Assembly (NCBI GenBank): GCA_964609515.1
Contig: CAZSTZ010000040.1
Location: 1 to 34,455 of the forward strand
Length of the DNA stretch: 34,455 bases
Origin: CALKCV01 sp964609515
GTDB taxonomy: Bacteria > Cyanobacteriota > Cyanobacteriia > Cyanobacteriales > Microcoleaceae
Reading direction: 5' to 3'
Shown piece by piece: positions 9,232 through 17,316 of this stretch. The notes under the pieces were generated by a model. It worked only from the letters and a program-made list of their open reading frames with translations, was not told the origin of the DNA and ran no database searches. Position 1 is the first letter of the stretch. Each line of letters starts with the position of its first letter. Made by a program: the position numbers and the translations under genes.

Positions 9232-9656
9232 ACTCGCCGGAGTTATTTCCTCCTTGAATATTTGCTCCTTCTTTCTGGTCGGAAATAACGACGCGGCCTA
9301 ATTCTGAATTGCTGAGGGCGCGGTTGGCTGCTTCTTTAATATATGCTGGGTAATTGTTGAGGGCATCTGCTGGAAATTCTTCGAGGCTATAGATTGCCAT
9401 TACCGGACGAAACCAGCCGCCGTCGTAAATAAAGTCTATGGTTATTTCTCCGGTTTCTCCTGCTATGAAATATCCCGCAATTCAAGAAGTTTTCTTCTGG
9501 TAAAACAAGAGAGCTGGTTCGCAGGGGGGAACCTGTGAGGATGTCGGTTTCTGTATTTTCTGATGGGGTACTATCGGTTAATTTTGGGTAGGTAGGAAAC
9601 CGTGAAAGTACGTCTTTATGGTAATTTGCGGAATTTGCGGTGGTGATAGATATCAC
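9203..9656 (-). pseudogene. Detached 5' part of the giant nuclease gene (DUF4114, first half)
   Basis: The minus strand encodes the missing first half of the first DUF4114 domain in two frames. One frame, from a GTG at 9656, gives LTGSPLRTSSLVLPEENFL. The second frame gives AGYFIAGETGEITIDFIYDG, then MAIYSLEEF and RALSNSELGRVVISDQKEGA, closely parallel to residues 136-205 of the giant protein. Deleting one base in AATT at 9479-9482 would join them as NFLIAGYF. The second break is the 7-bp duplication at 9211-9224. No convincing start codon, signal peptide or ribosome site was seen above 9656: a TAA directly precedes the GTG. The original start may be lost or lie further up in another frame. 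Sequencing error is an alternative for the 1-nt case. Confidence 0.8.
9211..9224. repeat. 7-bp tandem duplication causing a frameshift
   Basis: TTTGATA occurs twice head to tail (9211-9217, 9218-9224). On the coding minus strand the site reads TATCAAATATCAAA. Removing one copy gives the continuous frame GEYEGIKTFNMNPGEKFG, which matches GEYLGVKTISVNPGEEYG in the next DUF4114 domain of the same protein. With two copies the upstream frame ends at a TAA a few codons later. Confidence 0.85.
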
Positions 9657-10162
9657 TTATTTTGTCGCTTCAACCGAAAGAACGGACGGATAGTATGTCG
9701 GACTCGCTTCCGAGAACTGCCGGCACAATGTCTCTCTCGAATGGGTTCGAGTTAGGTATGGGATAATTTTGGTCTTCTAACACGATTTGGTTAAAGTTGT
9801 TTTTAATAAATTGATAAATTTTTTATAAGTTAGTCCGGTATTTGGGAAGGTTTCTGTTAAATTTGTTACTAAATTGCCGAAATATCGGAAAAATCTCTTT
9901 TTTTAGATTTTAGATTGGGACCGAGGAGCGATGGTCCATTTTTATTTATGGATTGTGCTTTTTGAGGGGTGTAACCAAGCACGGTTTTTTCCACGACGCT
10001 CTGAAGATTCGAGATAAGGAAACAGTATTTCCTATTCTGCGTCTTGGATACATTGATTTGACCCTCATTAAATTTCAGCGCATTATATCATCTTTTTTTT
10101 TCCAAAACAACTTCTTAACTATTAACCCAGAGCGTGTCATTTTTTCAAGGTCCGCGAATTTT

Positions 10163-10180
10163 TGACACCAATTGGTGACA
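10163..10180. repeat. Palindrome centred on CCAATTGG
   Basis: CACCAATTGGTG (10166-10177) is a perfect 12-bp palindrome flanked by TGA and ACA. TGTCATTTTTT and TGACATTTTTT runs flank it at about 10136 and 10176. It may be a protein-binding site or part of an old transposon end. Confidence 0.5.
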
Positions 10181-10213
10181 TTTTTTGTGGATAAAGCAAA
10201 CAATGCCCCAAAA

Positions 10214-10231
10214 TGTGCGCAATTGCGCACA
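10214..10231. repeat. 18-bp perfect palindrome
   Basis: TGTGCGCAATTGCGCACA at 10214-10231 equals its own reverse complement. It lies about 35 bp from the CCAATTGG palindrome. Perfect symmetry suggests a dimeric protein site or a cruciform. No neighbouring regulator gene is visible. Confidence 0.6.
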
Positions 10232-10337
10232 AAATTTGGACATTAAGAAAAGAGGCTACTAATACAACGCTTTTCGATCGCGATCCGCGATCGCTACGAA
10301 CTATCAATCGAGTCAAGCGCGAGCGCTACGAACGAGA

Positions 10338-12401
10338 TTATCCATTTAAACATCGACTTGCCATGCCGCGTACTTGCTCGTCTGGATCGTTAATTAAGCG
10401 ATCGCGCAAAACAGACATACTTTGAGGACAATCTTGATAGTGTTCTATCAGGGCTTCGACTGCGGCAAAGCGAGGATTGGACAAAAATAAACCTTGTTGG
10501 TTGTACGGATCGTTCGCGGCCCGATCGCACAAAAACTCCAAAGTTTCCCCATCTTCCTTCCAACCGCGCAACAACTCCAACAAAGCAACAACTCGCACCT
10601 GAGAATCCTCATCCCACCGAGCGATATTTTTCAAAATTCGCGCCGTTTCCGGATCCTTATCCCACCGGCGAGAGAGCTTTTGTAAAGCCGCCTGTCGCAC
10701 AGTCGCGCTCGGATCTAACTCCGCTTGATTTTTTAAAAACACCACCGTATCCCCATCGTCGGGCCACCATCTAGCTATTTCTTGTACCACTGTCTGTCGC
10801 ACCGTGGGCTCTGAGGATTCTACCCAAGTCTTCAACCAAGCTAAAATCTCCGGGCGATCGTGCCACCGTCTGGCTATTTCTTGTACTTCTACCGTTAGTA
10901 AATATGTATCTTTTTCCGACAGCGCTAAGGTTTTCAAAAAATCCAAGGTTTGCGGTTCCTCCTGCCAACACGAGGCTATTCCTCGCACTGCTGCCTCGCG
11001 GACGTTAAATTGAGCGTCCGAGGCAGCCAAATTTTTGAGCCAATTTAAAATTTCCCCATCTCCCGCCCAACATAAAGCTATTTCTTGCACTGCCGTCTGA
11101 CGCACTACCCAGTATTCGTCTTCTTCAGCCATAATTTTTAGTAGGGCGATCGTGTCTGGATGCGATCGCCACCCGCGAGCGATTTCTTGCACCACTATGG
11201 AACGAACGATAACATCGCCATCGTCTTCCTGCAACCTTTTCAAAAAAGCTAAAGTTTCCGGAGCCTCTTTCCACCTTCTGGCGATCTGCTGGACTGCGAC
11301 TTCCCGTACCCCCGTATTTTGGTCCGACTCGGCCTTAGCTTTCAGCAATAACAAAGTATTGGTATCCTGAGACAGTCGCGCTAATTCTTCCACCGCCTTC
11401 TGGCGCACCTCTTGATTTTTGTCCGATTGAATTGCCGACCTGAGCAATTTTAAAGTCCTAGCTTCCCCCGGCCAATGGCAAGCTATAGTCGCGATCGCGA
11501 ACATTCGCTCGCTAGAACTTCCCTCAATTAGCATTTGTTCGAGAGCGGGTAAAGTCGAAGGTTCCATCGGCCACCTGCGAGCTAATTCCCCCAACGCTGC
11601 CAATCTTACCGCCATATTTTCATCGTTGTTAGCCTTTGTTTTCAAGAATTTTAAAGTATCGCGGTTCTGGGAAATCTTGGCTAATTCTTGGAGAGCTGCT
11701 TTGCGTACTACCGGACTATAATCCGAGTAGGCGATACTTTTAAGCAGTTCCAGATCTGGTTCCGGTAATACCTCCATTAGTTCTTGTAATGCTACCACCC
11801 GCACTTCCGGACTTCGATCGATTTCAGCTAAGGTTTTTAGCAGTTCGAGATCTGGAGCGAACAAGCGCGTTAATTCTTGGACTGCCGTGGCTCTTACTTC
11901 TGGGTTTTCGTTGGATTTAACGATGCTTTCGAGCCAGATCGAAGTTTCGGGGTTGTCTTGCCAGGTTCGGGCGATCGCTCTTATTGCCATCCCTCTTAGA
12001 AGCGATATTTCCTCTAATTCTTGCCCCGTTTGATATAGCAATAAAACATATTTACCGTGTTCCCAAATTTTTTTTAACTCTGTAAACAGTTTTTTATCTT
12101 CTATTTCTTGCCACTTTTTTTTCGCTTTTGCCAGACATTTTGCAGCTAAAAAAAGATTCAAAAACCTTTGTTCTTGGCCCTTTTCTTCTCGCAGATATTC
12201 TATAATCTGACTTACCTCATTTTGTTTTAATTTTCCTACTATTTCTTCCAGGGTATCGTGACTAGATTCATCTGCCCAGTATTTCCCAAAAAATTCTGTT
12301 TTCAGTTGGTTTACTGAGTAATTTACTGGCAATTCTTTCTCTTTTATTTTCGTTATTATCGAGGGATTACCAACTGCTGTTCTTTTCCGATATTTAGTCA
12401 T
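10338..12401 (-). CDS. HEAT-repeat protein
   Basis: A 687-residue protein. Residues about 1-150 are a helical N-terminal part (GKYWADESSHDTLEEI, FLNLFLAAKCLAKAK). The rest is about 14-16 HEAT units of 31-33 residues with the pattern VR..AVQE(L/I)AR.W, for example EVRATAVQELTRLF, AVRLAALGELARRW, TVRQTVVQEIARWW and QVRVVALLELLRGW. HEAT arrays form curved solenoids that bind proteins. From memory of the family, this N-terminal part plus HEAT units is usually the C-terminal half of a large cyanobacterial protein with a NACHT-type NTPase in front. Here there is no P-loop, and the 370 bp upstream show no recognisable NTPase remnant. It is either a stand-alone adaptor or a fragment separated from its NTPase. 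The start at 12401 has only a weak ribosome site. Confidence 0.85.
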   Translation of the reverse strand: MTKYRKRTAVGNPSIITKIKEKELPVNYSVNQLKTEFFGKYWADESSHDTLEEIVGKLKQNEVSQIIEYLREEKGQEQRFLNLFLAAKCLAKAKKKWQEIEDKKLFTELKKIWEHGKYVLLLYQTGQELEEISLLRGMAIRAIARTWQDNPETSIWLESIVKSNENPEVRATAVQELTRLFAPDLELLKTLAEIDRSPEVRVVALQELMEVLPEPDLELLKSIAYSDYSPVVRKAALQELAKISQNRDTLKFLKTKANNDENMAVRLAALGELARRWPMEPSTLPALEQMLIEGSSSERMFAIATIACHWPGEARTLKLLRSAIQSDKNQEVRQKAVEELARLSQDTNTLLLLKAKAESDQNTGVREVAVQQIARRWKEAPETLAFLKRLQEDDGDVIVRSIVVQEIARGWRSHPDTIALLKIMAEEDEYWVVRQTAVQEIALCWAGDGEILNWLKNLAASDAQFNVREAAVRGIASCWQEEPQTLDFLKTLALSEKDTYLLTVEVQEIARRWHDRPEILAWLKTWVESSEPTVRQTVVQEIARWWPDDGDTVVFLKNQAELDPSATVRQAALQKLSRRWDKDPETARILKNIARWDEDSQVRVVALLELLRGWKEDGETLEFLCDRAANDPYNQQGLFLSNPRFAAVEALIEHYQDCPQSMSVLRDRLINDPDEQVRGMASRCLNG

Positions 12402-12773
12402 ATCAATTAGAGATTGAAATTGTCATAGTGGCAATTATAAAATCCGATACACCCTTTATTTTATAGCGTTTCTCGTTCCGGTGAAGTACATCTGCTTTTA
12501 AGTGTGGGGAGTGTGTCCGGTGTGGGAGGAAAGATTCGTACAGTAAAACTGACGAGTTAAATAAACTTTTCTGGCATCACAACTGCCCACCCTCCCCACA
12601 CCCTGCTTTTTTCAGCAGACCCTAAACTATTGGTGGCATTTCGAGTTTTACCAAAAATTTTACTAAAACTTTTACCCAAATCCCATTTTACTCAAGACTC
12701 CACAAATAACGAGTCTTCCCCTTAGAGTAAAGGGGAAGACTCGTTATTGCTTGATGGAGAATAGTATTAAACC
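12402..12773. other. Spacer between prs and the HEAT gene
   Basis: About 370 bp without a coding frame I believe in. It holds the strong hairpin at 12705-12748 behind prs and a purine/pyrimidine-skewed stretch (about 12500-12610) with GTGTGGGAG and complementary CTCCCCACAC-like segments that could pair. Confidence 0.5.
12705..12748 (-). terminator. Hairpin behind prs, perfect 19-bp stem
   Basis: The arms 12705-12723 and 12730-12748 are exactly complementary over 19 bp with a 6-nt loop. It lies 25 bp beyond the prs stop. It has no long U tract, but the stem is far stronger than chance, so I call a terminator or 3'-end stabilising hairpin. It may serve either strand. Confidence 0.75.
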
Positions 12774-13766
12774 TTAACGAAACATACTACTGACCGAACT
12801 ATCTTCGTGAACGCGCCAAATAGTCTCTCCCAACAAATTCGCCACGGAAAGCACCATCAACTGTGGAAAACGCTTTTCCTCATGCACTGGAATAGTATTA
12901 GTAACAATAACCTCTTCAAACAGCCCATTAGAAAGACGCTCGATCGCCGGCCCTGAAAAAACCGGATGAGTCGCACAGGCATAAACCTGACGGGCTCCTT
13001 CAGAGCGCAAAAGTCGCGCCCCTTCACAAATAGTGCCCGCCGTATCAATCATGTCATCGACTAACACGGCAGTTTTCCCCTTAACATCGCCAATCAAATT
13101 TAAAACTTCCGCCACGTTATGAGCTTGTCGGCGTTTATCAATAATTGCCAGAGAAGCATCGTCGAGCTTTTTCGCAAAAGCCCTGGCCCTGGCCACTCCC
13201 CCAACGTCGGGAGAAACTACCACAATATCGGACAAATGCTTGCTTGCCAGATAATCTAAGATTGCTGGCGAACCAAAAACATGATCGAAAGGAATGTCAA
13301 AATAGCCTTGGATTTGGGCCGAGTGTAAATCCATAGCGATAATCCGACTTGCCCCGGCCTTCGTAATTAAGTTGGCCACCAATTTGGCAGTTATGGACTC
13401 CCGCCCGGCAGTTTTACGGTCTGCTCTGGCATAACCGTAGTAGGGAATTACGGCGGTTATTTGTCTGGCAGAAGCACGACGGCAAGCGTCGATCATGATT
13501 AACAATTCCATCAAGTTGTCGTTGACGGGGTGACAACAAGGCTGGATCAGATAGACGTCGCAACCCCGAATTGACTCTTGAATCTGAATATATAATTCTC
13601 CATCGGCAAACCGTTTGCGCACCATTGGTCCCAGGTCTATTCCCAGGTAACGCGCTACTTCCGTAGCTAGGGGTACGTTTGCAGAACCCGAAAATAGTCT
13701 CAATCGGTCGCGATCGGCAGGAGTAAATACGGATTCCTCCAGCGGCAAAGTAGCAGAACGGATCAC
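12774..13766 (-). CDS. prs: Ribose-phosphate pyrophosphokinase
   Basis: Makes PRPP from ribose 5-phosphate and ATP for purine, pyrimidine, histidine, tryptophan and NAD synthesis in the cytosol. The 330-residue length fits the class I enzyme. Visible motifs: FADGE (53-57), ATP-binding region with NDNLMELLIMIDACRRASA (82-100), YYGYARADRK (109-118), catalytic-histidine region MDLHSAQIQGYFD (145-157, H148), and the PRPP loop VDDMIDTAGT (236-245). The start is a GTG at 13766 giving MIRSATLPLEES, typical for cyanobacterial Prs, with GAGGA a few bases upstream. It is transcribed alone, divergent from the yqeY-like gene and followed by a strong hairpin. No missing catalytic residue was noticed. Confidence 0.97.
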   Translation of the reverse strand: MIRSATLPLEESVFTPADRDRLRLFSGSANVPLATEVARYLGIDLGPMVRKRFADGELYIQIQESIRGCDVYLIQPCCHPVNDNLMELLIMIDACRRASARQITAVIPYYGYARADRKTAGRESITAKLVANLITKAGASRIIAMDLHSAQIQGYFDIPFDHVFGSPAILDYLASKHLSDIVVVSPDVGGVARARAFAKKLDDASLAIIDKRRQAHNVAEVLNLIGDVKGKTAVLVDDMIDTAGTICEGARLLRSEGARQVYACATHPVFSGPAIERLSNGLFEEVIVTNTIPVHEEKRFPQLMVLSVANLLGETIWRVHEDSSVSSMFR

Positions 13767-13999
13767 GGCAGGTCCTCGCAGCTTTTTCTATTCGTATGTT
13801 ATTTTATCATCTAACCATGACAAATTCTTTTGGGACAACTTCTTAACATAAAATACAGAAATATTGAGAATTGGTTAAGCAATAGTTACGATCGTCCATT
13901 GCATTGGGGGCGATGCTCCTCAAAATTGAGGCTGTTAATGCATGTAGCCGAAAAAAAAACTTTCTCAAATCTAAAAATAACCTAAATAGGACAAAGCTA

Positions 14000-14458
14000 A
14001 TGAGTTTAAAGGACAAAATTACCGAAGACATTAAAGCGGCGATGAAGTCTAAGGACAAAGTGCGTTTGGAAACTGTCCGCAGCATTAAGAAATTTTTATT
14101 AGAAAAAGAGGTCAGCGCTCGCGGTGAAGGGAAAGACAGTCTCAGCGAAGCTGAAGAAATAGAAGTTGTGGTCCAAGCAGCCAAACAACGGCGAGACGCG
14201 ATCGAGCAATACCAAAAGGCAGGCCGTCAAGACTTAGCAGATAACGAAGCTGCGGAGTTGGCCATAATTGAGGAATATTTACCCAAGCAGCTCTCTGAAG
14301 AAGAAGTCACCGCCACCATTGAAGAAATTATTGCCCAAGTAGGGGCCAGTTCCCCGAAAGATATGGGTAAGGTTATGGGTCCGGCCATGCAGCAGTTGAA
14401 AGGCAAGGTGGATGGTAAAAAGGTCCAGGAAATTGTTAAAAACAAGTTGGGTGGATAA
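14000..14458 (+). CDS. GatB/YqeY domain protein
   Basis: A 152-residue YqeY-type protein (SLKDKITEDIKAAMKSKDK at the start, IEEYLPKQLSEEE in the middle, KVMGPAMQQLKGKVDGKKV near the end). The family resembles the tail domain of GatB, the amidotransferase subunit that converts Glu-tRNA(Gln). Stand-alone YqeY proteins are often said to act in transamidation, but their role is not settled. I chose ATG 14000 because it gives the family N-terminus and has a TAGG motif just upstream. An in-frame extension to 13904 gives a Lys/Asn-rich sequence unlike the family. The stop overlaps a possible ATG of the next gene (TAATG), so the two are probably co-transcribed. Confidence 0.93.
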   Translation: MSLKDKITEDIKAAMKSKDKVRLETVRSIKKFLLEKEVSARGEGKDSLSEAEEIEVVVQAAKQRRDAIEQYQKAGRQDLADNEAAELAIIEEYLPKQLSEEEVTATIEEIIAQVGASSPKDMGKVMGPAMQQLKGKVDGKKVQEIVKNKLGG

Positions 14459-14484
14459 TGCTTAGGATTTTTTCAAGGAGATTA

Positions 14485-14946
14485 ATGGTCAAAAATATTT
14501 ATTGGCAAGGCTTTATAGGGGCCTTGCTTTCAACGGCAATTTTCACGGTTAGTTGTTCTGAGGCAGGCAGCGAAACCAAAGTATCTCAGACTCCCAGCAT
14601 CGCTCAATCTCAAAACAGTCAGTGGCAGCCCATGAGCGAAGCAGAAAAACAAAGGGCCATCGATTTGATAATTAATCGACCTTTGGGCATTGCTGCTCTC
14701 AACCAACTTGCCGTGGAAGGATTTGTGGGTGCGGACTGTAACCGCAATTTCTACAGGGATAAGGAAACTGGTTTTCGGATTTTAATGCAGGTGAAATGTT
14801 CTTCTCCCAGAGGAATTTCTATTGCCCTTGCTTACGATGAGATGAGAATAACTTTTTCTAGATTTGAAGATAACATTGAGAATTTTAGCGTCGAGCGCGT
14901 CTCTTCTGAAAACCGCGATCGCGTTACTCCATTGCCACCAGATTAA
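14485..14946 (+). CDS. Small secreted or lipoprotein-like protein of unknown function
   Basis: Not recognised as a named family. From ATG 14485 (MVKNIYWQGF) the product is 153 residues. It opens with a hydrophobic signal segment (GFIGALLSTAIFTVSC) and a Cys where a lipobox Cys would sit, though Thr at -3 is not canonical. The mature part has AEKQRAIDLIINRPLGIAAL and two further cysteines. The start is decided by AAGGAG at 14475-14480, 4 nt before ATG 14485. An upstream in-frame ATG at 14458 overlaps the yqeY stop as TAATG and would add nine residues; translational coupling there is possible. It is probably an operon partner of the yqeY-like gene. Confidence 0.8.
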   Translation: MVKNIYWQGFIGALLSTAIFTVSCSEAGSETKVSQTPSIAQSQNSQWQPMSEAEKQRAIDLIINRPLGIAALNQLAVEGFVGADCNRNFYRDKETGFRILMQVKCSSPRGISIALAYDEMRITFSRFEDNIENFSVERVSSENRDRVTPLPPD

Positions 14947-15025
14947 AGGGAGTAAATCTTTTGAATTTCATTTAACAATCAACAATAAATTCGGGTTAAT
15001 TGTTAATTATTAATTATTAATTAAA

Positions 15026-15751
15026 ATGAAAGAACTACTAATAACTGGAACCGATACCGATGCCGGTAAAACAGTGTTAACCGTTGCCCTTGCTTCTTAC
15101 TGGCAAAGTTATTTTCCAGGGCGCAGTTTTGGCATTTTTAAACCGATTCAAAGTGGCAGAGGCGATCGCGAACTCTACTCCCAATTATTTTCCCTCCAGC
15201 AATCCCTTGACGAAATAACTCCTTTATGGTACGAAGCTCCCGTTGCTCCCCCCGTAGCCGCAGAACTCGAAGGCCGCAGGATAGAATTAGAAAAGGTATG
15301 GTCGGCCTTGACTGACCTGCGACAGCAACGAGATTTTGTTTTCATCGAAGCATTGGGAGGACTCGGTTCCCCAGTGACAGAAGAACTGACCGTTGCCGAC
15401 TTGGCAAGAGATTGGCATCTGCCGACTGTGTTGGTCGTGCCAGTGAAGTTAGGGGCGATCGCTCAAACAGTGGCCAACGTGGCTTTAGCAAGATCGACCG
15501 GGGTTTTGTTAAAAGGCATCGTCCTCAATTGTCCCAAACCATGCTCCGAACAAGAAATAACCCAATGGGCACCAATTGACCTCATCCAGTCTTTAACCCA
15601 AACACCTATTTTAGGGATAGTGCCCCATCTGGACGACCCCAAAAATCTCGCCAAACTAGCCCATCTAGCTTCAAACTTGGAATTAGAACGACTCTGCTTT
15701 TGGCAATGGGGAATGGGGAATGGGGAATGGGGAATGGGTAAGAAGGTTTAG
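15026..15751 (+). CDS. bioD: Dethiobiotin synthetase
   Basis: ATP-dependent carboxylation and ring closure of 7,8-diaminopelargonate to dethiobiotin, the next-to-last step of biotin synthesis, in the cytosol. Walker A GTDTDAGKT (8-16), KPIQSG near residue 40, EALGGLGSPV near 110 and KGIVLNCPKP near 170 are the family motifs. The 241-residue length is slightly long. The C-terminus WQWGMGNGEWGMGKKV is not family sequence: it is translated from GGGGAAT heptamer repeats that run through the stop region, so an interspersed repeat replaced or extended the native end. No other biotin genes are nearby. The upstream spacer is AT-rich with TAATTAT repeats, and no clear ribosome site was seen. Confidence 0.95.
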   Translation: MKELLITGTDTDAGKTVLTVALASYWQSYFPGRSFGIFKPIQSGRGDRELYSQLFSLQQSLDEITPLWYEAPVAPPVAAELEGRRIELEKVWSALTDLRQQRDFVFIEALGGLGSPVTEELTVADLARDWHLPTVLVVPVKLGAIAQTVANVALARSTGVLLKGIVLNCPKPCSEQEITQWAPIDLIQSLTQTPILGIVPHLDDPKNLAKLAHLASNLELERLCFWQWGMGNGEWGMGKKV

Positions 15752-15832
15752 AGATAGTTAATTTTTTTGTCTTTTTACAAATATGGGATGCTCCCAGCAA
15801 ATAACCCTTTCTTGTTTAGATATCGCTTTAAA
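15704..15832 (+). repeat. Composite dispersed repeat, copy 1 (overlaps bioD 3' end)
   Basis: Four GGGGAAT-type heptamers, then GGGTAAGAAGGTTT, a T-rich stretch, and AAATAACCCTTTCTTGTTTA. The same order occurs at 33900-34005 (GGGTAAGAGGGTTT, AAATAGCCCTTTCTTGTTTA). It also contains ACAAATATGGGATGCTCCCAG (15776-15796), related to a minus-strand copy at 32218-32243. The first part is translated as the C-terminus of BioD. Confidence 0.75.
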
Positions 15833-15875
15833 AACCTATAAAAACTAACTATTAACAACTAAAAAACCACAAAAC

Positions 15876-17084
15876 ATGGTCTCAACTTTTCCTCAACAGA
15901 ACACCCTAGAACTCTCTCAAGTTCGATTAGAAATCAGAAATTTACAATCGCAATTAGTCCAATGGCGACGACGGTTGCATCAGCGACCGGAACTAGGTTT
16001 TAAAGAACATTTAACAGGGGAATTTATCGCCGAAAAATTGCAAGAGTGGGGGATCGAACATCAAACAGGCATCGCTCAAACGGGAATAGCCGCAGTTATC
16101 GACAGCGGCAAACCAGGACCGGTTTTAGGGATCCGAGCAGATATAGATGCCTTGCCAATTTACGAACTCAACGACGTGCCATATCGATCGCTCCACGATG
16201 GAATTATGCACGCTTGCGGACACGACGGACATACGGCTATAGCCTTGGGGGTGGCCTACTATCTCGCCAACCATCGCCAGAACTTCACGGGCCAAGTAAA
16301 AATAATCTTTCAACCTGCGGAAGAAGGGCCGGGGGGGGCCAAACCAATGATAGAAGCTGGAGCGTTAAAAAATCCCGATGTAGAAGCGATCGTCGGCTTG
16401 CACCTGTGGAACAATTTACCCTTGGGCAGGGTGGGAGTCCGCAGCGGTGCCTTGATGGCGGCATCGGAAAACTTTGATTGCACGATAATGGGCAAGGGGG
16501 GACACGGCGGAATGCCCCATCAAACTATTGATTCTATTGTGGTGGGCGCTCAAATAATCAATGCCCTCCAAACCATAGTCGCCCGCAATATAGATCCCAT
16601 CAATTCGGCAGTGGTAACTGTTGGGGAATTTCATGCCGGTCATGCTGTTAATGTCATCGCCGATACCGCCCGTTTCAGCGGTACTGTGCGCTATTTTAAT
16701 TTAGCTTACCGAGATTATTTGCCAGGGCGAATAGAACAGATAATTGCTGGAGTTTGTCAGAGTCACGGTGCCCGTTATCAATACAACTATAATCGTCGCT
16801 ATCCCCCAGTAATTAACGATGAAAAGATTGCCTCTTTGGTAAGAAGCGTAGCGGAAAAAGTTGTAGAAACTCCTGCCGGTGTGGTTCCAGAATGTCAAAC
16901 AATGGGCGGGGAGGATATGTCGTTCTTTCTGCAAGAAGTACCCGGTTGTTATTTCTTTTTAGGTTCTGCAAATGCTGATAAAAATTTGGCATATCCCCAC
17001 CACCACCCTCGCTTTGATTTTGATGAAAGTGTCTTGGCAATGGGGGTAGAAATATTTGTGCGCTGTGTAGAAAAGTTTTGTTAG
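15876..17084 (+). CDS. M20 family amidohydrolase (hippurate/IAA-amino acid hydrolase type)
   Basis: A 402-residue metal-dependent amidohydrolase that removes an acyl group from N-acyl amino acids. It shows RRRLHQRPELGF (31-42), GIRADIDALP, MHACGHDGHT with ligands C114 and H116, QPAEEG with E149/E150, GLHLW with H176, the lid/dimer part with GGHGGMPHQTIDS, GGEDMSFF and the last ligand region YPHHHPRFDFDE. These fit the M20D branch (HipO, IAA-amino acid hydrolase, N-acetyl-L-amino acid hydrolases). The exact substrate cannot be told. Length is normal. No signal peptide, so cytosolic. It follows bioD after a repeat-filled gap and is probably transcribed separately. Confidence 0.94.
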   Translation: MVSTFPQQNTLELSQVRLEIRNLQSQLVQWRRRLHQRPELGFKEHLTGEFIAEKLQEWGIEHQTGIAQTGIAAVIDSGKPGPVLGIRADIDALPIYELNDVPYRSLHDGIMHACGHDGHTAIALGVAYYLANHRQNFTGQVKIIFQPAEEGPGGAKPMIEAGALKNPDVEAIVGLHLWNNLPLGRVGVRSGALMAASENFDCTIMGKGGHGGMPHQTIDSIVVGAQIINALQTIVARNIDPINSAVVTVGEFHAGHAVNVIADTARFSGTVRYFNLAYRDYLPGRIEQIIAGVCQSHGARYQYNYNRRYPPVINDEKIASLVRSVAEKVVETPAGVVPECQTMGGEDMSFFLQEVPGCYFFLGSANADKNLAYPHHHPRFDFDESVLAMGVEIFVRCVEKFC

Positions 17085-17208
17085 TTGTCGATTGGAAGAT
17101 AAAACTGATGGTTGGGGCGATCGCTCGATTATCAGTTTTGTTAAACAAACAGGGTCTTCGGTACGAAGGTTTGCTAAAATAGTAATTTTACGATGAGCGG
17201 GAACTCTT

Positions 17209-17237
17209 AACAGGGAACAGGGAACGGGGAAGAACAA
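17209..17237 (+). repeat. Heptamer repeats GGGAAC(A/G)
   Basis: Two to three units of CAGGGAA / CGGGGAA type. They are complementary to the GTTCCCC array about 85 bp downstream, so the two could pair in RNA or as a cruciform. Confidence 0.65.
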
Positions 17238-17316
17238 ATTTAAAATTGACGCAAACACCATTAAACTACTTTTTTTTAATAACTAGATGTGCTAGTTAGT
17301 AAGAAAAAAATCCCAA

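Larger units (their letters stand above)
9657..10337. other. Spacer of 680 bp with palindromes, no gene recognised
   Basis: AT-rich DNA between the disrupted 5' end of the giant gene and the stop of the HEAT gene. The short open frames here do not look coding. The visible structure is in the right third: several TGTCA/TGACA motifs and palindromes at 10163-10180, 10214-10231 and 10275-10293, the last overlapping a HIP1 site. Confidence 0.6.

Noticed and set aside
1726..9656. Polymorphic toxin with immunity gene
   Set aside because: The nuclease C-terminus suggested it, but no small immunity-type gene follows the stop, and the next gene is convergent and a pentapeptide protein.
13904..13999. 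N-terminal extension of the YqeY-like protein
   Set aside because: The added 32 residues are Lys/Asn-rich and unlike the family; ATG 14000 gives the standard N-terminus.
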